This document shows positions 56,063 to 64,000 of a DNA stretch of 64,000 bases, piece after piece (within the stretch, counting starts at the first letter, position 1; each line of letters opens with the position of its first letter). This stretch comes from Clarkia xantiana subsp. parviflora (lineage: Eukaryota; Streptophyta; Magnoliopsida; Myrtales; Onagraceae). Location: the NCBI GenBank assembly GCA_036873135.1, contig JAPTYO010000017.1, forward strand, positions 2,914,001-2,978,000, given 5' to 3'. The translations under genes were made by a program, and so were the position numbers. The notes under the pieces were generated by a model. It saw only the letters and a list, made by a program, of their open reading frames with translations. It made no database searches and was not told the DNA's origin.

Positions 56063-56806
56063 TGTTTTGCACACGAGTCTTCTCTGTGGGCTTCTCCTTC
56101 TCGATCTTCTCCTTGATGGGCTTCTTCTTCCCGATCTTCCCCTTGATGGGCTTCTTCTTCCCAGATTCCCTTCTCCTTTCATCGTTTACCTGCAAAGGGC
56201 ACCGGAGCGTCCCGGTAAGCCCACTCCGAAGCTTAAGTCAGTGAGAGTTTCTAGAGAGAGGGTGAGCTTAGAGAGAGAGAGAGTGATTACCCTCAAATGA
56301 GGGAATGAGCTCTCTATATATAGAGTTTCTGTCGGACCGCCCCGGTTCGAGTGGTTCTCGGGTCCGGTTGTGGCAGTTTCGTAATATGAGTTGGCATTGA
56401 CCGTAAATAAGGTCCCTTTGACCCCGGTTCGACCGTAGGTAAGTTTATCATAGCTAAGTATCGGTATGTGGCCTTTAAAGGCGAGCCCCGTGCGAAATAT
56501 CGTCCGGGGGTGGGGGTCTAAGCGAGAGGGGCTCGTCCCGACGGATGGGGGTACCCCCAAGGTCTTGCTCGGGAAACCCGAACAAGGGGAACGTTGCTCG
56601 GGTTACCCGAGCAAGAGATACCTTGCTTGGGTTCCCCCCGGGGTGGGCTTTCCACTCAGGGTCATCCCGAGTGGATTTCGCCACTCGGGGTGCTTTCCGG
56701 GTTTACGCGATGGGCCTCGGGTGTCCGTGTTCTAAGTTTCGAATTATATTCGGTTATGGCTCATTTATCGGGTGCAATTAGTGATAGTTTAGGCGTATAT
56801 CCAACA
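56063..56806 (-). repeat. Tat-4 LTR, right (5' LTR)
   Basis: 744 bp matching 39812-40595, with CTCTC after it at 56807-56811. On the minus strand a CTCTATATATAGAGAGC promoter box lies at about 56311-56327. Confidence 0.9.
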
Positions 56807-56811
56807 CTCTC

Positions 56812-57652
56812 CATGGTTTAACATTACTATATTCCTTAAATATATTTTTTTACTAAATTTTCTAATAACCACCAATAAGATATTAGCATTAATTATAAAT
56901 TGAATTAATTTATATTTAAAAAATGGTTACGTAATATATAGCGCGTTCTTTAAATTTAAGGAATAAGTTATGTAAAAGTAGGTGGGTCCCAATTTTAAGG
57001 AATGCTACTTAAAGCCATTGTAGCACGTTTTTATACACTTTACATAAAAAAAATATGTAAAATCCATATTTAAGTAATAGTATGTAATACCATTGTCGAT
57101 GCTCTAACATAATATTTAATACGTGGTGACTAATAACCAAAATATCATTATCCTTTATCTAATAGATAATAGATAATAACCAAAATATCATTATCCTTTA
57201 TCTAATAGAAAATAGCTCTGATGACTCGAACCTGAATCCGGGTTGGACTCCGTCGACTTTTGGTCGGGCCCATCAACTTTGGGTCGGGCTTCGGCGACCA
57301 CTGGAATCGCTCTAAAAATAACAATTTAAAAAGGTACATAAACTCAGAGTCATTTAAGTATTTTAGTCATTTTATTAGTATATCTTACTACATATTTCAT
57401 CATATACAACCTAATATAATTTACATAAAAACATTGTATTAGCTAGGTATATACTAGGATATTACAATCTATACTTAGCTAATACACATTGTTGACCATT
57501 TTATTTCTGGTTAATAGACTCCGAAATTTAAAAATGTCCAAAAATAATTATTCTAATAGAAATGTCCCAAACTGCAGTTAATATTTATGGAATAATAGAC
57601 TCCGCGAATATTAACTCCGCGAAACAAGCTGCATCATGCGGCTTTTCTGCTG
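56812..57652. other. Intergenic, AT-rich, with a 41-bp tandem duplication
   Basis: No gene is recognised. At 57129-57210 the unit TAATAACCAAAATATCATTA plus TCCTTTATCTAATAGA occurs twice in tandem. A segment at 57090-57110 (CATTGTCGATGCTCTAACA) resembles ends of small plant transposons, but I cannot define an element. Confidence 0.5.
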
Positions 57653-57988
57653 AAATGGGGCCCGCCACATTTGTCTCTTCTCACTCTTATTTGTTACCTT
57701 TCTATTTTGCCATCTTTTTTCGACATGTAACATACTTAATTTAGTACTTGTCATGATTTTTAAGTTTCATCAAAATTATATTATTATAAAAAAACAACAA
57801 CAAATATATATATATATACATATGTATATATATATATATTTGTTGTTGTTTTTTTATAATAATATAATTTTGATTAAACTTAAAAATCATGACAAGTACT
57901 AAATTAAGTATGTTACATGTCAAAAAAAGATGGCAAAATAGAAAGGTAACAAATAAGAGTGAGAAGAGACAAATGTGGCGGGCCCCAT
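57653..57988. mobile_element. Palindromic foldback element, about 336 bp
   Basis: The left half, starting AAATGGGGCCCGCCACAT, is repeated as reverse complement in the right half, ending ATGTGGCGGGCCCCATTT, with only single-base differences. The centre is a TA-rich run (57806-57840). The inner segment TTTTTTATAATAATATAAT recurs once more just right of the palindrome (57988-58008). No transposase and no certain target duplication are seen. The class is open: a MITE or a product of inverted duplication. Confidence 0.75.
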
Positions 57989-58050
57989 TTTTTTTATAAT
58001 AATATAATCAAGGTAATTTCAGATTATTCTCCCATACCATAACTGGTCTA

Positions 58051-58203
58051 GGTGTGGCAATGGGGCGGGCGGGGCGGGTATCGCCTGATCTGTACCCGCC
58101 CCGCGGGTTGACATGGTCGAACCGTGCCCGCCCCGAATATATCGTGGGGCGGGTCTTTTGGGTCGAAAAATTCCCAATGGTCGCCCCGTAGGGCCCCGCC
58201 CTG
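58051..58203. mobile_element. Fragment of a hAT-type element end
   Basis: GGTGTGGCAATGGGGCGGGC and further GGGGCGGGTATCG / TACCCGCCCCGCGGG blocks are typical of small plant hAT elements, as in the element at 7383-7866. A matching opposite end with a duplication is not evident, so only a fragment is called. Confidence 0.5.
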
Positions 58204-58414
58204 TGATTTTCAATTAATTGATATTTCCTTTCTCTGTTCTTCTAGAAATGTACTATACGTACATATCGTAAGTTCGTTAATCATTAGTAAAGTTGATGTA
58301 TTACACTGTATTCCATCCATATATATAGAAAGCACACAACACAAGGACAAACAAGGAAGCAGAAGAAGGTGTGAGATGAGGTGTACAAGGAATGAAGAGA
58401 GAACTGAATACTAA

Positions 58415-59158
58415 GGGGGTGTTTGGATGGACGTAGTGTGAGATTACTTGAAATGTGAGATTACAAGTAATGTGAGTTACGTAATGTAATGTTAGATTAT
58501 AGTGTTTGGTTGTGCTATACTGTAGAATGTAATGTTAGATTACAGTGTTTGATATTTTTTGTAATTGGCACTATAATGTGACTTTATTATTATTATTATA
58601 TTAATCTATAAGTGAGTATATTAGATCTTAATATGATAAGATTTAAAATAATATATTTTGATATATTTATGAATTCTAAAGAGTAAAAATTTAAACTCAA
58701 TATGCACAACTACTAAAATTTTATTAATTAAAACATTATATATAGTTTTATTAGAGATTTTCCATAAAAAAAATGAAAAAGAGTTACTCATTTTATACAA
58801 ACATATGTGTATTATTTATTATAATAATGAGTTATGAACTATATAAAAATAAAAAACTAATAATAATAAAAATATTATTATCATAATAAACTATAAAGAT
58901 AATACAAAATATTTTATCTATTTAATAAATAATAATAAAATTATAACACTCCGTAATACTGGACGTAATCTCACATTACATCTGTTTTTGGATGTAATAT
59001 CATATTACGTTGAATGAAGCTTGGACGTAATCTCAGATTACAATGGACATTACATTACAATGCACATTACGTCGTTGACAAACCAAACAACGTAATGTTG
59101 ATATAATGTGGGACGTAATGTGAGATTACATTCCCACATTACATCCATCCAAACACCC
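58415..59158. mobile_element. PIF/Harbinger-type MITE
   Basis: 744 bp with inverted ends GGGTGTTTGGATGGA and TCCATCCAAACACCC, flanked by TAA on both sides (58412-58414 and 59159-59161), the usual 3-bp target. Subterminal regions are full of GTAATGTGAGATTAC-type words on both strands, and the centre is AT-rich. No transposase is encoded. Confidence 0.85.
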
Positions 59159-59328
59159 TAACATGGGTTCCATAACCGTAAATGAGTTGTGTAATTTTAT
59201 TAAGGGCATTGCTATAGAATAAGAAATTGTTGCCGAATTTGGAAGCGAAAGTTGGCTAATTTCCACGTCATGTTTGTTGGCATTTAGAGTAGGTCGCCGT
59301 AAAGGAGACCATTAATATAATCCCAACA

Positions 59329-59865
59329 TGTTAAGTCTAATTTGGGGTATGGCACATATGAGATTTTGGGTCAGGCCAAAATTCTCATGGGCCATGCGCG
59401 ACCCAAAAAGGGCTGGCCCAATTAGACACAAGCTTCGACCGAATGTGGTGACAAGCTCACCAAGGGTTTTGCTCACATCCTCTTATAAATAAGAGGTGTT
59501 AGGGATTTATTTTGGTTGATCATTCTCTCTCTTTTAGTAATCACATAGAAATCCCCTCTCCATAGACATAGGGAGGTTCGGCTGATAACCATATACTACC
59601 AAGAGTAGGTGCCGAATTACTTCAAGTAATTCACCCCGGAGATTCATCCAGCAACCGGATTGAAAGAGGCTTTGCTGTGGGGACCATTTCCTTCGGATTT
59701 CCTCCTTAACAAGAGTCAAACAAAGACACCGTCCGACATTCCGTGAAATCCCCGTTGACATCCTTGGATACGGATCACGATATAGTTGTGTACACCCTTT
59801 CCGCTGCGTATTAGTTACCAAATGTATTTGTTTTGATCCGAATTAGTTCTCCCTAAAACCAACAA
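59329..59865 (+). repeat. copia-type LTR with primer-binding site (first of two heads)
   Basis: TGTTAAGTCTAATTTGGGG to CCCTAAAACCAACA, followed one base later by TGGTATCAAAAC (59867), an imperfect initiator-Met primer site. A TATAAATA box (59483) and a CCGCTGCGTATTAGTTACC word near the end fit a promoter-bearing LTR. The sequence after the primer site runs only about 200 bases before another LTR-like sequence. Confidence 0.65.
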
Positions 59866-60112
59866 TGGTATCAAAACATGTGTAAGATGTTCATGATTTT
59901 AATAAAAACGTGATTTTTATCAAAATTGGACTTTGGATTTTTGATCGAGGTAAAATTTGGTCTAGAAAATTTCCCACCAAACTCTAATGGCCACGTCGTG
60001 GCTTGGCATAGGGTAGCCGTGGCGGCCAAGACCAAGCAGTAAGCATTTGGACAATGGACCGCCGTAATTGGGAGCCTACTAATTAAGGTCATGTACCTAA
60101 GAAATTAGGTAA

Positions 60113-60609
60113 TGTCATATTAGGGATTTGGGCTAGGCCTAAAATCCCAATTGACATGGGAGGCCCAAAATTGGGCCTCCCTAAAACACATGGTCGGCCG
60201 ACTTTAAGCAGGGGTAAAGTGGACTTTTTTCCACTTTACTCTTATAAATATGGAGCGCTAGGAGGTTTTATTAAGGCTAATTCTCTTCTTCCTAAGTGGT
60301 GAGATTAAAGGAAAACTGTCCTCCCTAAATACCTAGTTCGGTCGAACCACTTAAGGAGCAAGGAGGTTCCAAATCCGAAGATCCATCCCGTGAATAATCA
60401 ACTGAGGCTTTGCTGTGAAGCATAATCCGCGTAGGTCTTCTCTAACAGGAATCTCTACAGGGAACCGTCCGACGGATCGAGAACTCCCCTCAACGGTCTT
60501 GGGCTACATGAAATATTATAGGTATGTGCACCTTATTCCGCTGCGTATTAGTTACCTGGCATGTATATATGATTTTTTTTTCCGTAGTATTAATCCCCTT
60601 AATCCTACA
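60113..60609 (+). repeat. copia-type LTR with primer-binding site (second head)
   Basis: It shares with the preceding LTR the order TTGGGC(T/C)AGGCC, CTTATAAATA, GAGGCTTTGCTGTG, AACCGTCCGAC and CCGCTGCGTATTAGTTACC, and ends CTACA before GTGGTATCGGAAC. The left boundary is approximate. It is a diverged member of the same family, followed by 580 bases of internal sequence. Confidence 0.6.
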
Positions 60610-61203
60610 GTGGTATCGGAACCTGTGTTAGGGAGTTCGTGTTATTGATAAAATTGATGTTCTTGATTTTCTCATGGTGGCCGAATTTAAAACTTGGTTT
60701 TAAAGTTTTAAATTTTCGATTTTTTGGGGTAAATCGTACTGGCCGTGATTTTTCATGATGTTCATAGTAAAGTTTGATGTTGAAATATGACCACTAGCCC
60801 TAGTTTATCAAAATCAAACTTTGGATTCTTGATCTTTGCAAGATTTGATCTTGAAATATGACCACTAGCCTTAGTTTTCTTGTTTCGGCCGAACCTCCTT
60901 TGGTGTTCAAGGTGAAAATTTTAATTTCTTAGTCCTCAAGTAACCTAAAGTGACCTAAAATTTTGATGAATTTTTGCTAATAGATTTCGGCCCAATTTTC
61001 TTATGCCTAAATTAGGTCAAAATTAGGGCTAGGTTCATAAGATAATTGTGGATAGTAAGTATCAATATATCTAGAACAATATTAGGGAACTAGATATTAT
61101 TGATAATATAGTTGGCTAAAAGATTGATAAAATATATATATTATTGATGAAAATATATCTCTATTATTTAATATATTGAAAATAATATATATATATATAT
61201 ATA
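60610..61203 (+). other. Internal sequence after the second copia head, cut by Tat-3
   Basis: AT-rich leader-like sequence with CGGCCGAA words and no coding domain. It ends in a TA microsatellite (61185-61203) directly before the Tat-3 LTR. The remaining part of this copia element would lie beyond Tat-3, outside the window. Confidence 0.5.
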
Positions 61204-61918
61204 TGTTGGATCACGGTGGAACTCCGGTACGGACTTTGACGGCGATCCTAGCTCCTTCGCTCCACGCAATCCTGCAAGAGGGGATAGACCGGGCGGTGAC
61301 CCAGAATCCCTCTCCGATGCTTAAATGAGTGCCCAATACGAACTGGCAAGCAATAATCTCAGAGTATGTAATTCAACGTAAGTGTTCTGAGGTGACCTCT
61401 TGCCCTTTTATAGGCGAAGAGATGCCTCAGGTACCTGGTGAACCGTTGGGGGTGGTTAGCCCGTATCCCGCATATCTCGGATGTGATCCCGCCTATCTAG
61501 GCCATGATCTTGTGTATCTCGGCCATGCCCCGCGTATTTCGGCCACGCTCCGTGTATCTTAACCACGTTCCGCGTATCTCGGCCACGCCCCGCGTATCTT
61601 GGCCTTATCCTCTGATAGCTAGTCCCGACTCCCGTCGGAGACTCCAGAGTTATCTCGTTGTGTCACCGCTCGGGGCCCCTCGTCATCGTGACAGGGCCAA
61701 TCATTCTCAGGGATTCGTCATCGGCGCCTACTTAAAGGCTTCTCATCGGGAGCTTCCAGCTCATCTGTCGGAACCGACTCTGCCGGGACCTTTCATCATC
61801 GGGACTCCCTTCGTCTGGACCCTTCTCTTGGGTCATCTTGACCTTCATTTGGGGCCTGGTGGGCCTGTTTGCCGTTCCTCACCGTTAAAGGGCCTGACGG
61901 CTATAGTCGAACCCATCA
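61204..61918 (-). repeat. Tat-3 LTR, left (3' LTR)
   Basis: 715 bp, TGTTGGATCACGGTGG to CGAACCCATCA. On the minus strand a CTATAAAAGGGC box lies at about 61404-61415. Its U3 holds seven or so tandem copies of a CCCCGCGTATCTCGGCCA word (61455-61605), more than in Tat-1 or Tat-2. Confidence 0.9.
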
Positions 61919-62230
61919 TTTGCCCCCAAGACATGAGGGACTTTTAGTTCGTCGTGCCTTCCAACTCCCGATCTCCCGATATTGGAATCGGGGATCTTTC
62001 CCTTGGTTTAGTCATTCACTTATCAGTCTTCTTCTTCACGTATCCTCAGCGTTTTGTAGGTAACTGCCAAATCCCAGGGGTCTCCTCGGTTCCCCAGTTC
62101 ATTAAATGCAGTAGATAGTGAAGCGACGTTTTAAGCCCACGTGCCTGATTTTTCACGCCTGTCCTTTTCTGAAAAGTGCTTTTCAGGCCGTTTCATCATT
62201 ACGTCTGTTGTCCTTCTGCACGTTTCATCT

Positions 62231-62309
62231 CAACGGTCCAGATTAAGACTCTTCGACTTCGACGACTCGGATCGAAGTGTCCCTTCAACTGTCTTCTTCA
62301 TCTATAAAA
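62231..62309 (+). promoter_or_regulatory. Internal plus-strand promoter of the Tat-3 extra gene
   Basis: CTCAACGGTCCAGATTA at about 62229-62245, then TATAAAA at 62303-62309, 167 bases before the ATG at 62470. Motif and TATA-to-ATG spacing match Tat-2 exactly and Tat-1 within six bases. Confidence 0.7.
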
Positions 62310-62469
62310 CCCTAGTCATGGTCACAATTTAACTTTTACCGTTTCCGAATTCTCAAAAGCTCTCTGCAATTTCTCTGTGATTTCAAGCTCTGTAATTCTG
62401 AAGGTCTTGGAGTTTCTCCGATCATCTTTCCAGCGACGCCTCGTTCATCTCTTCAACCTCTACTTCATC

Positions 62470-64000
62470 ATGTCTGGTAAGGGATTCCCCTTTGTTGCTT
62501 GTTCGTCTTTTCCTTGTTTATAGCTTTCCAAGAGTCCCACTGTGTTTTTCTTGCAATGGTTGCTTTTCAGACAGCGGGTCCAGCTCTGAGGGGAGAAAAC
62601 CTTTTCACTTTGATTATGCTCTGAATGAGATCTCCAATACTGCTTATGATGCAGCCCTCCGAGAGGGTTGTATCACTATTACCTGGGAACCCCGTTTCCC
62701 ATATCCTTGGCCTCGCCCCTCGAGTAACCCTGAGGTTACTCGTCCCCAAGAAGGGGAGGTATTTGTCTCTACGGGACAGGTATCAGCGGGGATCAGATTC
62801 CCCTTTTGTGGTAATTTGGTCGAGATGTGCCATCATTACAAAACGCACCCCACTACCTTTTCTCCCCATGCCATCCGCCTATGGAACGCTTTTCAAGTTC
62901 TCTGCTTCCGACAGAAGTGGGTCTACAGCCTCCAGCTCTTCAGAACCTTCTATGGGATGAAGTGCAACGAGGCGGGGGTTTGTGCTTTCTACCCTCGGAT
63001 GCCCAAGTGGAGTAAGCAGCAGCTTGCCCGGTATGTCTGGACCAATGACACCTGGAAAGTGGTCAAGGGTCGGGGACTCCTGGTTGACACAGGATCCGAC
63101 AATAGTAGCTGGAAGAGGAGCTACTTCTTCATCCGACACTCTTCGATTCCCTGGCCTCGGTGGGAGGTGGCAGCAGACCCTCCGCCTGCCTTCCACACTT
63201 ACACCGACGAGGATTTTGAAACTCTTCAACTTATCCAGCTTTACCGATGGGGGGAGTCCTATACTCCCCTCAACGCCAACTCACTCGTGGAGCGGGACCT
63301 GGTGCACGCCGGGATCCGACTCCTCGATATTATCTCTGGGGGGCAACTCTTCGATGGCCCTTCTAATATGGTTCCTTGGGTAAACTTCTAACTCTTCTTT
63401 GTTTACTGTTTGCAGCCAAGAAGGTATCTGTGCTGACCGATCTATTCCTTAAGCAGGGGGAGACTGATGCTGTCTGCCCCTCGCGGAAGAGGAAATCCGC
63501 AAAGAAAGCTGCTGCTCAGTCGGGGTCTCCTTCCGCGGAGCAGCCCAAGCGGAAGCGGGTGGATCTGGACCAGCTCTTCGACGTCCAGAATGCTGAAGAA
63601 GGTAAAAAGCTCCGACTTGCTATTAAATCATACAAGAGGATGGTCCCGAAGGATTTGATTTCTTCGACCAAGGAAGCCCGCATCACTGACGTCAAACGAA
63701 TCCTTCGAGGCGAAACTCCTCGTGTCTTGAAGGCGGGCTACTACCATTATCGCGGGAAGGATCAATACGTCTCCCGACGTATCATTTGGTGTAAGAATCC
63801 TGATGAACTTCCTGGCTACATTTCTGAAGCTTCTCATCCTTCAGGTGCAGTTCGCTCGGAAGCTCCATCGGGTGCTGCAGCTTCCGCGGGTGCACCGTCT
63901 TCAGCGGAGGTGCCTCCCTCAGCTGGGGAGAAGGCTCCAACTGGCGAACAGTTTCGTCAGGTGGAAACCTTGGACTCCTCCGAGGAGACTGACGAGGGTG
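62470..64000 (+). CDS. Tat-3 antisense extra gene (aORF), open to the window edge
   Basis: Exons: 62470-62476 (ATGTCTG), 62571-63379 and 63421 to beyond 64000. The spliced start reads M-S-D-S-G-S-S-S-E-G-R. Exon 2 (270 codons) has the PF04195-like domain: GIRFPFCGNLVEMCHHY, FSPHAIRLWNAFQVLCF, LFRTFYGMKCNEAG, DTGSDNSSWKRSYFFIR and SIPWPRWEV. Exon 3 has two basic clusters (SRKRKSAKK and QPKRKRVD) and then RILRGETPRVLKAGYYHYRG. No stop or frameshift is seen in any visible exon, in contrast to Tat-1 and Tat-2. The biochemical role is unknown; a DNA- or chromatin-related function in the nucleus is a guess. Exon 4 should lie outside the window. Confidence 0.75.

Larger units (their letters stand above)
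39812..56806 (-). mobile_element. Tat-like gypsy element without recognisable pol (Tat-4), carrying nested copia-5
   Basis: LTRs at 39812-40595 and 56063-56806 (TGTTTGCACACGAG / TGTTTTGCACACGAG to TATATC(T/C)AACA) are flanked by CTCTC on both sides (39807-39811, 56807-56811). Next to the right LTR a primer-binding site CTGGCGCCGTCTACTGG precedes minus-strand gag and protease (55959-53335). No RT, RNase H or integrase motif follows. Instead there is a small unknown coding stretch, a 141-bp tandem array and a plus-strand PF04195-like remnant. Copia-5 inserted at 41188-49035. Without it the element is about 9.1 kb. Confidence 0.88.
61204..64000 (-). mobile_element. Ty3/gypsy retrotransposon, Tat lineage (Tat-3), left part only
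   Basis: It begins with an LTR of the Tat-1/Tat-2 type (61204-61918) followed by the same TTTGCCCCCAAGAC polypurine-tract region and the plus-strand extra gene. By analogy gag-pol lies further right on the minus strand, outside the window. It inserted into or next to a TA microsatellite, so a target duplication cannot be judged. Confidence 0.88.

Noticed and set aside
1..64000. CRISPR arrays, bacterial operons, organelle insertions, tRNA or rRNA genes
   Set aside because: No regularly spaced identical repeats with unique spacers, no ribosomal or tRNA-like sequence and no bacterial gene order were seen; tandem arrays present are contiguous and belong to retrotransposon spacers.

Overview
The window is nuclear DNA of a flowering plant, most likely a eudicot. 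It is AT-rich, and the only convincing host gene carries a GT-AG intron. Everything else that can be recognised is transposable elements, many nested in one another. I see no rRNA, tRNA, CRISPR or bacterial-type genes. Element names are mine.

Layout from left to right. (1) 1-6892: a decayed Ty1/copia element in an unusual internal-LTR-internal-LTR order. (2) 7383-7866: a non-autonomous hAT element with an 8-bp target duplication. (3) 9303-9855: a Mutator-like foldback element. (4) 9859-25880: a very degenerate copia element (copia-2, minus strand), split by Tat-1 and cut at its right end by Tat-2. (5) 10559-21685: Tat-1, a complete Ty3/gypsy element of the Tat lineage with TSD GTCTT. (6) 25881-about 36600: Tat-2, a sister element whose right LTR is truncated. 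(7) 36923-37962: a CCCH zinc-finger host gene in two exons. (8) 38070-38824: a nearly perfect palindromic Mutator-like element 107 bp past that gene's stop. (9) 39812-56806: Tat-4, a diverged gag-protease element without recognisable pol, TSD CTCTC, carrying copia-5 (41188-49035, TSD GCTCT). (10) 57653-57988: a palindromic foldback. (11) 58051-58203: a hAT-end fragment. (12) 58415-59158: a PIF/Harbinger-type MITE. (13) 59329-61203: two copia LTR-plus-PBS heads in a row. (14) 61204-64000: the left part of Tat-3.

The most interesting system is shared by the Tat elements. Their gag-pol lies on the minus strand. Facing it on the plus strand, between pol and the 3' LTR, is a separate gene (the antisense extra gene, aORF) with a 'putative gypsy-type transposon' domain (PF04195-like), a basic nuclear-localisation-like stretch and, in Tat-1 and Tat-2, a coiled-coil tail. 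In Tat-1, Tat-2 and Tat-3 it has its own TATA box 167-173 bp before the start codon, a conserved motif upstream of that, a 7-base first coding exon and introns at identical places. Tat-3 keeps it open to the window edge. Tat-4 has a remote, broken relative in the same position. Extra antisense ORFs in Tat elements are known; the promoter layout, tiny first exon and possible tandem splice acceptor described here are what deserve checking.

All gag-pol copies in the window carry disabling mutations, different in each copy, so ancestral elements probably had one continuous gag-pol frame. Tat-1 looks youngest among the two-LTR Tat elements (about 11 differences by eye between its 739-bp LTRs). Tat-2 is clearly older.
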